This document shows positions 19,639 through 29,144 of a stretch of 64,000 nt of DNA, one piece after another. The stretch comes from Helicobacter felistomachi (GTDB lineage Bacteria; Campylobacterota; Campylobacteria; Campylobacterales; Helicobacteraceae): contig NZ_AP028022.1 in assembly GCF_030296895.1 (NCBI RefSeq), positions 434,001 through 498,000 of the forward strand, given 5' to 3'. Numbering within the stretch: the first letter of the stretch is position 1; the number at the start of each line of letters is the position of its first letter. Below the pieces are notes generated by a model. The model saw nothing but the letters and a program-made list of their open reading frames with translations, made no database searches and was not told where the DNA came from. The position numbers were made by a program, and so were the translations under genes.

Positions 19639-20790
19639 TTATGCGTCCATAAACTTTTTAAGCCGCTCTAGCCCGGCTTTGATTTGTTCTAGCGAACAAG
19701 CATAGGACATGCGCACAAAGCCCTCAACTCCAAAGGCACTGCCCGGCACGAGTGCGATGCCCTGTTTTTCCAAGAGTGTTTGGCAAAACTGCATGGAGTT
19801 CTGTCCGGGGATTTGTATCCACAGATAAAACGCCCCCTGTGGCTTTAAGGCACTTAAGCCCTTGATTTCATTAAGCCCCGCGTAGGCGATGTCGCGGCGT
19901 TCTTTAAAAGCAAGGCGCATCTTTTCAATATCTTGATCTGCACAACCTTGTAGGGCGGCTAGGGCAGCCTTTTGGGCGATTGAGTTAATGTTAGAGGTGC
20001 TGTGGCTTTGCAAGGCAAGCATGTGTTTTAACAAGGTTTTATCCTTAGTGCCCAAATAACCCACGCGCCAGCCAGTCATGCTCACCGCCTTACTTAAGCC
20101 ATTAATGGTGATGGTGCGCTCTAATTGCCCCTCTAGTGCGCCAAAAGAGCACATAGACCCCTCGTAGACCAGCTTTTCATAAATTTCATCGCTTAAAACC
20201 CAAACTTTGGTGTTTTCCAACACCTCTGCTAGGGCTTGCAGCTCGGCTTTGGTGTAAATCATGCCTGTGGGGTTTGAAGGGCTGGTTAGGACTAAAATTT
20301 TTGTCTTAGGGGTTAAAGCTTTTTGGAGTTGATCGGGGGTGATTTTAAATCCTGTGGCGGCATCGGTGGGTAAAAAGACATTTTTACCCCCGCTATAAGT
20401 AACCAACTCGGGGTAACTCACCCAATAGGGGGCGGGGATGATCACCTCATCGCCAGGATTGATGAGGGCCTGAAAAGCGTTGAATAAACATTGTTTCGCC
20501 CCATTGCTTGCCATGACTTCATCGGCCCCGTAGTTTAAGCCATTTTCATTTTGGAATTTTTTAGCGATGGCCTGCAATAATTCGGGGATGCCCTTCACAG
20601 GGGTGTATTTGCTAAAGCCCGCATCGATCGCTGCTTTGGCCGCCTCCTTCACGCAAGGGGGGGTGTCAAAGTCGGGTTCACCCGCACTGAAACTTAAAAT
20701 ATCCTTGCCTTGCGCCTTCAACTCCTGCGCCAGCGTGGTGATGGCGATGGTTTGTGAAGGAGCGATGCTTTTAATTTTATCCGCATACAT
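19639..20790 (-). CDS. Aspartate aminotransferase, class I PLP fold
   Basis: 383 residues with the class I aminotransferase landmarks: SAGEPDFDTP near the N-terminus, Y-T-x-x-x-G-I-P-E-L, the S-x-x-N-P-T-G motif, LSDEIYEKLVY, and NGLSKAVSMTGWRVGY, whose Lys forms the Schiff base with pyridoxal phosphate. It should move amino groups between aspartate and 2-oxoglutarate in the cytoplasm. The start shares a base with the end of accC, so the three genes accB-accC-aminotransferase are probably one transcript. Both aspB and aspC have been used for this family, so I leave the symbol blank. Confidence 0.92.
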   Translation of the reverse strand: MYADKIKSIAPSQTIAITTLAQELKAQGKDILSFSAGEPDFDTPPCVKEAAKAAIDAGFSKYTPVKGIPELLQAIAKKFQNENGLNYGADEVMASNGAKQCLFNAFQALINPGDEVIIPAPYWVSYPELVTYSGGKNVFLPTDAATGFKITPDQLQKALTPKTKILVLTSPSNPTGMIYTKAELQALAEVLENTKVWVLSDEIYEKLVYEGSMCSFGALEGQLERTITINGLSKAVSMTGWRVGYLGTKDKTLLKHMLALQSHSTSNINSIAQKAALAALQGCADQDIEKMRLAFKERRDIAYAGLNEIKGLSALKPQGAFYLWIQIPGQNSMQFCQTLLEKQGIALVPGSAFGVEGFVRMSYACSLEQIKAGLERLKKFMDA

Positions 20791-22148
20791 CAGGATTCCT
20801 TTGGTTGGTTTTGGGTTTCTAAATACTTCGTGTGGATGGTATTGCGCCTAAAATCGGGGTTATCTAGCATGCTTAAATGAAAATCCTTAGTCGTCTTGAT
20901 CCCCTTCACAAAAAACTCTTTGAGTGCCCGCTTCATTTTAGCGATGGCCTGCTCTCGATCGGGGGCGTGCACGACCAATTTACCGATCATCGAATCGTAA
21001 TAAGGCGGGACATTGTAACCCGCATAAGCGTGGGTGTCAAAGCGCACCCCCATCCCCCCGGGAGCGATCCAAGAAGTGATTTTACCCGCGCTTGGGGTGA
21101 AGGTTTTAGGGTCTTCGGCTGTGATGCGGCACTCTATGGCGTGCCCCCTGCAGACAATCGATTCTTGAGGGGGGAGCGTTTCCCCTTGAGCGATTCTAAC
21201 CATCCACTCCACTAAATCTAAGCCGCTCACCATTTCGCTCACTGTGTGCTCCACTTGTAGGCGCGTGTTCATCTCCATGAAGTAAAAATTCTGTCCATTG
21301 GCATCTAGCAAAAACTCAAAAGTCCCCGCCCCCACATAGCCAATGTGTTTGGCAGCGTTGATCGCTGTTGTTAAGAGTCGTTGACGCACTTCTTCTTGCA
21401 ACACCAACGCTGGGGTTTCTTCAATGAGCTTTTGCTGGCGGCGTTGCGTGGAGCAATCGCGCTCGCCCACATGGATCACATTGCCATGCTTGTCGGCTAG
21501 GATTTGCACCTCGATGTGCTTGGGGTTTTTAATGAATTTTTCAATGTAAACACTCCCATCTCCAAAGGCACTTAGTGCCTCGGTTTCAGCGGCTAGGTAG
21601 AGATTTTTAAGCGCACTGGCTTTCTCCACCACACGCATGCCCCGCCCACCCCCACCATTGGCCGCCTTGATGATGATGGGAAAGCCGATGCGCTCAGCTA
21701 CCTCTAGCGCTTCTTCATAGCTCTTTAAAATCCCATTAGAACCCTCAATCACGGGCACACCCACAGCTTGCATGCACGCTTTAGCTTTGGACTTGTCCCC
21801 CATTAAAGCCATCACCTCAGCACTGGGGCCAATGAACTCTAGCCCGTGGTGGGTACAAATCTCCACAAAGTTTTGATTCTCGCTTAAAAACCCATACCCG
21901 GGGAAAATCGCATCCGCCTCAAAGAGCTCGGCGGCACTAATGATCGCAGGAATATTAAGATAACTTTCTGCAGATTTAGGTCCGCCCACGCACACTTTAG
22001 CATCAGCGGTGTTGAGGTAGTGGGCATCTTTGTCAGCACTAGAATAAATGGCGATGGATTGTTTGCCCATTTGGGCGATGGTCCGCACCGCCCTTAGCAC
22101 AATCTCCCCCCGATTGGCGATCAAAATGCGCTGAATCTCTTTCTCCAT
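20790..22148 (-). CDS. accC: Acetyl-CoA carboxylase, biotin carboxylase subunit
   Basis: 452 residues, the usual size. It has the N-terminal RILIANRGEIVLRAVRTI, the ATP-grasp core with KAANGGGGRGMR (glycine loop), HIEVQILADKHGN, ERDCSTQRRQQKLIEE and FMEMNTRLQVEHTVSE. It carboxylates the biotin on AccB with ATP and bicarbonate, the first step of fatty acid synthesis. It lies 8 bases after accB, and the aminotransferase follows directly. Confidence 0.97.
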   Translation of the reverse strand: MEKEIQRILIANRGEIVLRAVRTIAQMGKQSIAIYSSADKDAHYLNTADAKVCVGGPKSAESYLNIPAIISAAELFEADAIFPGYGFLSENQNFVEICTHHGLEFIGPSAEVMALMGDKSKAKACMQAVGVPVIEGSNGILKSYEEALEVAERIGFPIIIKAANGGGGRGMRVVEKASALKNLYLAAETEALSAFGDGSVYIEKFIKNPKHIEVQILADKHGNVIHVGERDCSTQRRQQKLIEETPALVLQEEVRQRLLTTAINAAKHIGYVGAGTFEFLLDANGQNFYFMEMNTRLQVEHTVSEMVSGLDLVEWMVRIAQGETLPPQESIVCRGHAIECRITAEDPKTFTPSAGKITSWIAPGGMGVRFDTHAYAGYNVPPYYDSMIGKLVVHAPDREQAIAKMKRALKEFFVKGIKTTKDFHLSMLDNPDFRRNTIHTKYLETQNQPKES

Positions 22149-22156
22149 GCCACGCC

Positions 22157-22627
22157 TTAAAGTTTCTCAATTTTAATGAGCTGCGTGCCGTATTCTACGG
22201 CGGTCGCATCGTCCACTTCAATGGCTAGGATTCTGCAATCGCACTCGGATTCGATCTCGTTCATGATTTTCATCGCTTCCACAATGCCGATCACCTGCCC
22301 CTTTTTGATCGTGTCGCCCACTTGCACATAGGGGCTGGCGGTGGGGCTGGGGCGGTGGTAGAAAGTGCCGACCATGGGCGATAAAATGTAATCTTCTTTG
22401 CTTTTTTGCCCCACGCTGGCAGCCCCAGTTGTGGTGTTGATCGCGCAAGCACTGGCGGTGGGGGTTTGTAGGGGGACAACCGGGGTGCTTTCAACAGCGA
22501 TCGCGGTGGCGTTTCTTTTGCCCGACTTGTCTAGCACCAATTCCACATTTTCCATTTTGAGCTTAAAATAACTGATTTGGCTCTTGTCAAAGACAGCCAT
22601 GAGCTCTTGAATGTCGCTTACATGCAT
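22157..22627 (-). CDS. accB: Biotin carboxyl carrier protein of acetyl-CoA carboxylase
   Basis: 156 residues. An N-terminal helix-rich part is followed by an Ala/Thr/Pro linker (about 45-75) and a biotinyl domain with SPMVGTFYHRPSP and IVEAMKIMNEIE; the biotinylated Lys is at about position 120. The motif reads A-M-K-I where many proteins have A-M-K-M/L. It carries carboxybiotin from AccC to the carboxyltransferase. The gene is divergent from aspA and leads the accB-accC-aminotransferase run. Confidence 0.95.
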   Translation of the reverse strand: MHVSDIQELMAVFDKSQISYFKLKMENVELVLDKSGKRNATAIAVESTPVVPLQTPTASACAINTTTGAASVGQKSKEDYILSPMVGTFYHRPSPTASPYVQVGDTIKKGQVIGIVEAMKIMNEIESECDCRILAIEVDDATAVEYGTQLIKIEKL

Positions 22628-22709
22628 TTTAATAAATCCTTCAAAGTGAATTGGTTAGCTTTTGGGCTATGATAACATGATTTTGGTGTTAATATTAATT
22701 TTAAGTGGG

Positions 22710-22715
22710 TAGAAT
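22710..22715 (+). promoter_or_regulatory. Probable -10 element for aspA
   Basis: TAGAAT lies 30 bases before the aspA ATG, with AAAGGAGAG as the ribosome-binding site. The AT-rich stretch before it fits a Helicobacter promoter lacking a defined -35 box. Confidence 0.4.
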
Positions 22716-22745
22716 ACCGCTTTATTTTTAAGCAAAGGAGAGTTT

Positions 22746-24158
22746 ATGGCTACCAGAAGAGAGCACGACTTTATCGGCGAAATGGAAATTAATGATGAGC
22801 TGTACTATGGCATCCAAACCATACGAGCAGTGGAGAACTTCAGCATCACGCACGATCGCCTTTACAACTACCCCGTGTTTATCCGCTCTTTCGCGCAAGT
22901 GAAAAAGGCGGCGGCTTTGGCAAACGCCGAATTGGGCTTGATCGATGTAAAGATCAAAGACGCGATTTGCCACGCTTGCGATAAGATCATTGCCGGCGAA
23001 TATTTAGATCAATTCGTGGTAGACATGATCCAAGGCGGAGCGGGCACCAGCACTAACATGAACGTCAACGAAGTGATCGCTAACCTCGCTTTAGAGTTCT
23101 TGGGGCATAAAAAAGGCGAGTACCAATACTGCCACCCCAACGACCATGTCAACCGCTCCCAATCCACCAACGACACCTACCCCTCAGCCCTAAAAATTGC
23201 CATTTATGAAAGGCTAGACAAACTCACTCAAACCCTTAAAGTCTTAAAAGACGCGTTTGCCGTGAAGGCCAAAGAGTTTTCCCATATCCTTAAAATGGGG
23301 CGCACACAGCTACAAGATGCCGTGCCCATGACTTTGGGCCAAGAGTTTGAAACCTTTATGTGCATGGTGGAAAAGGACATCCAGCACGTCCTAGATGCGC
23401 GTAACTGGACTAGGGTGCTTAATCTAGGCGGCACGGCCATTGGCACGGGCATCAACTCCCACCCCGACTATAAGGGCATTGTGGAAAAGAAAATTCAAGA
23501 GGTTACGGGCCGCCCTTTCACCATCGCCCAAAACCTCATTGAAGCCAGCCAAAGCACTGGGGCCTATGTGCAAGTGAGCGGGGCACTTAAAAGGGTGTCT
23601 ATCAAGCTCTCTAAAATCTGCAATGACTTACGCTTGCTCAGTTCAGGTCCTAGAGCGGGCCTAAATGAAATCAACCTACCCAAAATGCAACCGGGCAGCT
23701 CCATCATGCCCGGCAAGGTCAATCCCGTGATCCCCGAGGTCGTCAACCAAGTGTGTTTCTCTGTGATTGGCAATGACCTCTCTGTGGCGATGGCGGCTGA
23801 GGGCGGACAATTACAGCTCAACGTCTTTGAGCCCGTGATCGCTTATAAACTTTTCCATTCTTTCTTAATGCTCGATCGGGCGATCCACACTTTGGTGGAT
23901 AAATGTATTTTAGGCATCACCGCTAATGAAAAAATTTGTCAAGACTATGTGTTTAACAGCATCGGCATCGTGACAGCCCTTAACCCGCACATCGGGTATG
24001 AAAAATCCGCCTCCATTGCCAAAGAAGCCCTAGAAACCGGCAAATCCATCCACGAAATTGTGCTGGAGCGCAAATACCTCACCCAAGAACAGCTAGACGA
24101 GATTTTCCAACCCGCCAACATGCTAAGCCCCCATGTCTTTAAAAAGCACAAAGACTAG
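22746..24158 (+). CDS. aspA: Aspartate ammonia-lyase
   Basis: 470 residues of the fumarase/aspartase superfamily. The signature GSSIMPGKVNPVIPE (active-site loop), NDTYPSALKIA and GRTQLQDAVPMTLGQE are all present, and the length is normal. It deaminates aspartate to fumarate and ammonia. In Helicobacter this helps use aspartate as an energy source and feeds fumarate respiration. A strong AAAGGAGAG precedes the ATG. The next gene starts inside its 3' end, as with its H. pylori counterpart, which is also followed by a hypothetical exported protein as I recall. Confidence 0.96.
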   Translation: MATRREHDFIGEMEINDELYYGIQTIRAVENFSITHDRLYNYPVFIRSFAQVKKAAALANAELGLIDVKIKDAICHACDKIIAGEYLDQFVVDMIQGGAGTSTNMNVNEVIANLALEFLGHKKGEYQYCHPNDHVNRSQSTNDTYPSALKIAIYERLDKLTQTLKVLKDAFAVKAKEFSHILKMGRTQLQDAVPMTLGQEFETFMCMVEKDIQHVLDARNWTRVLNLGGTAIGTGINSHPDYKGIVEKKIQEVTGRPFTIAQNLIEASQSTGAYVQVSGALKRVSIKLSKICNDLRLLSSGPRAGLNEINLPKMQPGSSIMPGKVNPVIPEVVNQVCFSVIGNDLSVAMAAEGGQLQLNVFEPVIAYKLFHSFLMLDRAIHTLVDKCILGITANEKICQDYVFNSIGIVTALNPHIGYEKSASIAKEALETGKSIHEIVLERKYLTQEQLDEIFQPANMLSPHVFKKHKD

Positions 24159-25406
24159 CCCCTTGGGCTTGCTCTTAAGCCTAGTTTTTCTAGGCACTTT
24201 GGGAGCTAAGGCGCGCCCTCGCCTGCCATCGCCCATCCCCCCGCCCGCCAAATCGTGGTGAGCTTAGAGGCGTGTAGCCCCGATTGTTTGTATAAACTCT
24301 ATGCCAGCGGACAGATATTTTCGTTCATGGCGCACTACGCCGCAGACACAGAGGATGCACAGCTGCAAGACAATTACACCATCATAGACGACCTCTTAAA
24401 CCCCACCTTGAGTGCACAAAACCCACAGGTGGAGGACGCGCAAAATGCCAGAGAGGTGTATAAAGTCGCGCTTTTAGTGCCTAAAAAAGTCATAGGGCGT
24501 TACGCCGACACTTCCACAAGCGCCCTTTTGGCTTACCTGTCTCTCAAAAATCACGACTTCACGCTCAAAGTCTTTGACAGCCAAAAAGAAGACCCTGAGA
24601 GCCTCAAAAAAACTTACCAAAATATTGCCAAAGAGGGGTTTCCCTTTGTCATCGCCCTTTTGACCCAAGAGGGGGTGCAAAATTTAGTGGCTAAAACGCC
24701 CCTAAACCTGCCGACCATTGTCCCCACGGTGAATAAACACCAGCTAGAAAAGCGCATGGACTTGCCCTCCACGCTCATTTTTGGGGGGATTGACTTTCCC
24801 AAACAAGTGGCGATGCTTTTAGAGTTTAGCCAGCACAGGCCCCTAGTTGTCTATAACGATGACAGCTTTCGGGGGGAGATGCTTAGCAAAAGCTTAAAAG
24901 ACTTGGGGGCCAATGTGGTCTATGAAGACACCATCACTTTTAAAAAGGCGAGCACTTTTGGCAAGGATCTTGGGAAACAACGCCGCTATCTAAAAAATGG
25001 CGTGGTGCTTTTCAACACTTCCATTGTCAAAACAGGCATGCTCTTAAGCCAAATAGGCATGCTCTCTAGCCGTGAGCGCCCCCAAATGCTGCTCTCTTCG
25101 CAAATCAACTTCAATTTATCCATGTTCATGCTGACCCAGCCACAAGACCGCCAAAACCTTTACATCACCAACGCCCTAGCCGCATTGAACCCCTATTTGA
25201 GCCAAACCGCGGCTTTATTAAACAGCAATTTAAAATACGACTGGGTGGGCTACACAAGTGTAGATTGTTTAGAACACATGCTCACACGCTTTTACCCCCA
25301 CTTGCAACGCTACTTTAAAGAACCCTTGCAAGACCAGCAGATCACCTACACCAACACCCTTTACACGCCTAAATATCTAGGCTTTAAACCACTCAACCAA
25401 AACTAA
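24133..25406 (+). pseudogene. Periplasmic protein downstream of aspA (HP0650-like), frameshifted
   Basis: The ATG at 24133, overlapping the aspA end, gives a Sec signal peptide (T-S-P-L-G-L-L-L-S-L-V-F-L-G-T-L-G-A-K-A). That frame is lost in a C6 run at 24237-24242. One more C joins it to IVVSLEACSPDCLYKLYASG and the remaining 383 residues, for about 424 in all. The body has alternating hydrophobic strands (VYKVALLVPKKVIGRYADTS, FPFVIALLTQEGVQNL, LPSTLIFGGIDFPKQ) resembling a periplasmic-binding or LpoA-type fold. A Cys pair near the N-terminus could form a disulfide. The function is unknown. The break looks like the poly-C length changes in motB and the Rieske gene. Confidence 0.72.
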
Positions 25407-25414
25407 GGTATTTT

Positions 25415-26056
25415 ATGCAAGTGCTTTTAAAACACGCCACGCCGCTATCTTGTTGCTACGAAGCCATCAGGACTTGTTACCAGAGTTTTGGTTATAGCGA
25501 CAATGGGGGACGCAAGGATTTAGAACTCATCGACCGCGTGGCGAACAAATACCGCCACAACTCCACTTTGGAGCATTTATTTTATAACTTTGACATACAG
25601 GGCATTTCTCGGGGTTGCTTGCAAGAGTTAGCCCGCCATCGCATGGCTAGTTTCTCTGTCAAATCCAGCCGTTACACGCTAAGAGAACTCAAAAGCGAAG
25701 AGAGCTTTTTGCCCCTAGAGCCACAAAATTTAGAGCGGGCCAAAAAGTTTTTAGTCTTTACGGGAGTGGAGGCGGTGGATAGGGCGAGCGTGCAAGCCTT
25801 AGAAAATTTACGCCTCCTCATCGTGCAAAACATTAAAAACGATTACGCCAAATTTGCCATGCCAGAGAGTTATAAAACCAGCCTCGCCTTTAGCTTGAAT
25901 GCCCGCAGTTTGCAAAACTTCTTAAACCTACGCACAGACAGCAAAGCCCTTTGGGAGATTCGCGCCCTAGCTTTAAAGATTTACGAAGCCCTGCCTGAAG
26001 AACACCGCTATTTATTCACCCATTGCCTAAAACATGAAAACCCTACACCTTGTTGA
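25415..26056 (+). CDS. thyX: Flavin-dependent thymidylate synthase
   Basis: 213 residues. The diagnostic motif RHRMASFSVKSSRY (R-H-R-x7-S) is exact, and HNSTLEH with LFYNFDIQGISRGCLQEL matches the flavin/nucleotide-binding helices. ThyX methylates dUMP to dTMP with methylenetetrahydrofolate and FAD, replacing ThyA, as in other Helicobacter. It starts 8 bases after the preceding gene and overlaps polA by 23 bases, so the two DNA-precursor and repair genes are probably co-translated. Confidence 0.95.
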   Translation: MQVLLKHATPLSCCYEAIRTCYQSFGYSDNGGRKDLELIDRVANKYRHNSTLEHLFYNFDIQGISRGCLQELARHRMASFSVKSSRYTLRELKSEESFLPLEPQNLERAKKFLVFTGVEAVDRASVQALENLRLLIVQNIKNDYAKFAMPESYKTSLAFSLNARSLQNFLNLRTDSKALWEIRALALKIYEALPEEHRYLFTHCLKHENPTPC

Positions 26057-28562
26057 CACTTTTAGTCTGCTCTTTAAATTTTACTACCCCTTAAAGGACT
26101 TACACACTTCAAAGGGCTTGAACACCGCGTGGCTCAATGCCTTTGCCAAAATCGTGCATACACTCTACAACCAAAAAGCCGAGGGTTTGATTTTCGCCCT
26201 AGAGGGGGGCAGCAACCACCGCAAAGACTTGCACCAAGACTACAAGGCTAACCGCCAAGCCCCCCCGCATTTGGAGGAACAGCTCCCCATCATTTTTGAG
26301 TGGATGGAGCGCATGGGGCTGTGCGCTTTAAGCGTGGCGGGTTATGAGAGCGATGATGTCATCGCCAGCTTGTGCCGCCATTTTAGTGCACCACATATCC
26401 GCATTTTTAGCGCAGATAAGGACTTTTTCCAGCTTGTGAGCGAGCGGGTGGTGCTCTTTGATTTAAGCAACAAGAGCATGAGGGGCGTGGATTTTTGCCT
26501 AGAAAAATACAAGATACACCCCAAACAATTCACGGACTATCAGGGCTTGGTGGGCGATAGCAGCGATGGCTACAAGGGGGTTAGGGGCATTGGCGCAAAG
26601 GGGGCGGCTGCCCTTTTGCAAGAGTGGGGGGACTTAGAAAGCATCTATGCCAACCTAGACAAGCTCCCCCCCAAATTACAAAGTGCCTTAAGAGCCTACA
26701 AAGACCAGGCCTTTTTGAGTAGAGAGCTTGCCACGCTTAAAAGTGATTTAAAACTAGACTTTAAAGTGCCCCCCGATTTTCCCACAGAAAATCCCCTATT
26801 AAAAATACAAGACGCTTTGGCGGAGTTTGAAATGTTTGGCCTGTTAGAGCAAATCCAGCCCAAAGCCGCCATTAGCCCCCAAAGCACGCCCTTAAACTCC
26901 AGCCAAGAGGTGTTAGACAAACTCGCCAAAAGCCCCCCCTGTGTGGTGCAAGCCAAAGAGCTTAAAGGGGGCGTGTTGCTCGGGGTGTTGCCCTTGGGTG
27001 GGGAGTTTATGGCGGTGCTGTTAAACGATTTGCTTGCGCCGGCTTTAGTGCAGCAGCTTTACACTTGTTCACTCATCGGCTACGACATGAAGGAGGTTTT
27101 TAGCTGTTTGGGGCGTTTTGGGGCGTTTAAGGGGGGGAGCTTTGAAGATGTGCACTTATTGGCGTGGCTTAAGGATTGCTATTTAGACAATTCTTTGAAT
27201 GCCCTAGCTTTAAGCCTACATTTGGGCGCACCCGCCCCCCTAGAGGGCAACTTAACGCAAATCGCGGCGGCTATGCGCCACAACGCCCCAATGATCCTAA
27301 AGGCTTACCGGCACTACAAAGAAAATTTAAACCCCCCTTTGTGGGAGTTAGCCCATAACCTAGAATACCCCCTACTCACGCTTTTAGCCCAAATGCAAGA
27401 GCATGGGTTTTTGTTAGATTTAGACTATTTGCAAGCTTTAGACGCAGAGTTTAAACAGACGCTAGCACAGCTAGAGCAGCGCATACAAGCTGGAGCCCAC
27501 ACGGACATTAACCCCAACTCTTCCAAACAATGGGCACAATTTCTTTACACCCATTTAGAGCTCGCAAGCAAGCACGCCACGAAGATCAAGACCGGGCTAT
27601 CCACCAACGAAGCGAGCCTAAAAGCCTTGCAACAAGCCTACACAGGGCAGAGCATCAAGGGCATTTGTGTGTCTAGTTTGCTAGGCACGCTTTTAGAATA
27701 CAGAGAGATTTTTAAACTCCAAAGCACCTATGTCAAGCCCCTATTAGAACGCCAAATAAAAGGCAAAATCCACACCCTTTTTCACCAAACCACCACTGCG
27801 TCTTCAAGGTTAAGCTCCAGCAAGCCTAATTTACAAAACGTCCCCATACGCACCCCTTTAGGACAACAAATTGCCCGGGCTTTTATCGCCCCAAAGGGCT
27901 TTGTGTTGCTAGGTTTGGACTACTCGCAAATGGAGCTTAGACTGCTCGCCCATTTTAGCAAGGACACCCATTTAATTGCCGCCTTTAAAGAAGGTCAAGA
28001 CATCCACACCAACACCGCTCTAGCTCTTTTTAACGACCCTAAACAAAGACCTTTGGCTAAGGCGATTAATTTTGGGCTCATTTATGGCATGGGGGCTAAC
28101 CGGCTCGCCGCCACGCTAGACATTAGCCTAAAAGAAGCTAGAGAGCACATACAGCGTTACTTTCAAGCCTTCCCCACGATTCAAGATTTTTTAACCGAGC
28201 TCAAAGAGCGGATTTTACAAGAGGGGCAGGTGCAAACTTTGCTAGGGCATGTGCGTGCTTTTGGCTTTAAGGGGGCAAGTCCTAAACTTGTCGCCGACTA
28301 TTTGAGAGAGGGCGCAAATACTCTATTTCAAGGCAGTGCGAGCGATTTGATGAAACTTGCCATGTTGGCGCTAAAAGAGCACTATCCACAGCTTAAAATG
28401 CTCGTGCAAGTGCATGACGAACTCATTTTGGAAGTGCCCAAAGAATCAGCCCAAAGCCTAGCCACAGAGCTAAAAACTCTCATGGAAAATGTTTATCCGC
28501 TGAAAGTCCCCCTAGAATGCCATGCGCGTTTGGCGCAAAACTGGGCGGATTTAAAGGCCTAA
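26034..28562 (+). CDS. polA: DNA polymerase I
   Basis: 842 residues. The N-terminal 5' nuclease domain runs to about 280 (YKANRQAPP, YESDDVIASL, SADKDFFQLV, GVRGIGAKGAAALL). The middle exonuclease-like region has lost clear acidic catalytic residues, as in many short Pol I proteins. The polymerase domain keeps LLGLDYSQMELRLLAHFS (motif A), KAINFGLIYGMGANRLA (motif B) and QVHDELILEVP (motif C). It fills gaps and removes RNA primers. It starts inside the thyX end. Confidence 0.95.
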   Translation: MKTLHLVDTFSLLFKFYYPLKDLHTSKGLNTAWLNAFAKIVHTLYNQKAEGLIFALEGGSNHRKDLHQDYKANRQAPPHLEEQLPIIFEWMERMGLCALSVAGYESDDVIASLCRHFSAPHIRIFSADKDFFQLVSERVVLFDLSNKSMRGVDFCLEKYKIHPKQFTDYQGLVGDSSDGYKGVRGIGAKGAAALLQEWGDLESIYANLDKLPPKLQSALRAYKDQAFLSRELATLKSDLKLDFKVPPDFPTENPLLKIQDALAEFEMFGLLEQIQPKAAISPQSTPLNSSQEVLDKLAKSPPCVVQAKELKGGVLLGVLPLGGEFMAVLLNDLLAPALVQQLYTCSLIGYDMKEVFSCLGRFGAFKGGSFEDVHLLAWLKDCYLDNSLNALALSLHLGAPAPLEGNLTQIAAAMRHNAPMILKAYRHYKENLNPPLWELAHNLEYPLLTLLAQMQEHGFLLDLDYLQALDAEFKQTLAQLEQRIQAGAHTDINPNSSKQWAQFLYTHLELASKHATKIKTGLSTNEASLKALQQAYTGQSIKGICVSSLLGTLLEYREIFKLQSTYVKPLLERQIKGKIHTLFHQTTTASSRLSSSKPNLQNVPIRTPLGQQIARAFIAPKGFVLLGLDYSQMELRLLAHFSKDTHLIAAFKEGQDIHTNTALALFNDPKQRPLAKAINFGLIYGMGANRLAATLDISLKEAREHIQRYFQAFPTIQDFLTELKERILQEGQVQTLLGHVRAFGFKGASPKLVADYLREGANTLFQGSASDLMKLAMLALKEHYPQLKMLVQVHDELILEVPKESAQSLATELKTLMENVYPLKVPLECHARLAQNWADLKA

Positions 28563-28634
28563 AACCCCTATTCTACACGCAATATTAAGTTTTGCAGTGT
28601 AAAATGCATGTTTTGTAAAAATGCTAGAGGAGCG

Positions 28635-29135
28635 ATGATGGCTGAGATCAATCGGCGGGATTTTTTGAGCATGGCACTTGCAGGCGTGGCGGGAGCGGGT
28701 GCGCTTGCGGGGCTAGTGGCCATGAAAAAAACATGGGACCCCTTACCCAGCGTGGTGTCGGCGGGTTTTACAAGTGTCGATGTGGGCGCAATGAAAGAGG
28801 GTGAGTTTAGCACGGTGGAGTGGCGGGGCAAGCCGGTTTATATCATCAAAAAGAAAGCGGGCATGCCCTTTGATGCCAAGCGGGATTTTAAGATCAACGA
28901 CGGAGTTTTTACCGTGGGGGTGCAGATTTGCACGCATTTGGGTTGTATCCCCAATTTTGAATCCATTGACAAGGGCTTTTTATGCCCCTGTCATGGGGGA
29001 CGTTTCACAAGCGATGGCGTGAATATCCCGGGCACACCACCCCCGCCCCTTTGAAATCCCCCCTTTAAGCTGGCCGGGAGCAAGATCACCTTTGGTGAAG
29101 TGGGCCCTGAGTACCAAGCAATGATGAAAGCATAA
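28635..29135 (+). pseudogene. petA: Ubiquinol-cytochrome c reductase Rieske iron-sulfur subunit, disrupted near the C-terminus
   Basis: Starting at the ATG after AGAGGAGCG, it has a twin-arginine signal anchor ([19 protein letters not shown]) and both cluster-binding boxes: CTHLGC and CPCHGGRF, which bind the 2Fe-2S centre. After IPGTPPP the frame hits TGA at 29052-29054, yet the same frame then reads PPFKLAGSKITFGEVGPEYQ to a normal end at TAA 29133. Moving one C from the C5 run (29040-29044) to the C6 run (29058-29063) removes the stop and gives R-P-F-E-I-P-P-F, the expected sequence. Two compensating length errors are likelier than a real lesion in this essential gene. Confidence 0.88.
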
Positions 29136-29144
29136 GGATCGCAT

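Noticed and set aside
24255-25406. Calling the aspA-downstream gene complete from the GTG at 24255
   Set aside because: A signal peptide in the preceding frame, starting inside aspA, joins it across a C6 run, so the GTG start would leave an exported protein without its signal.
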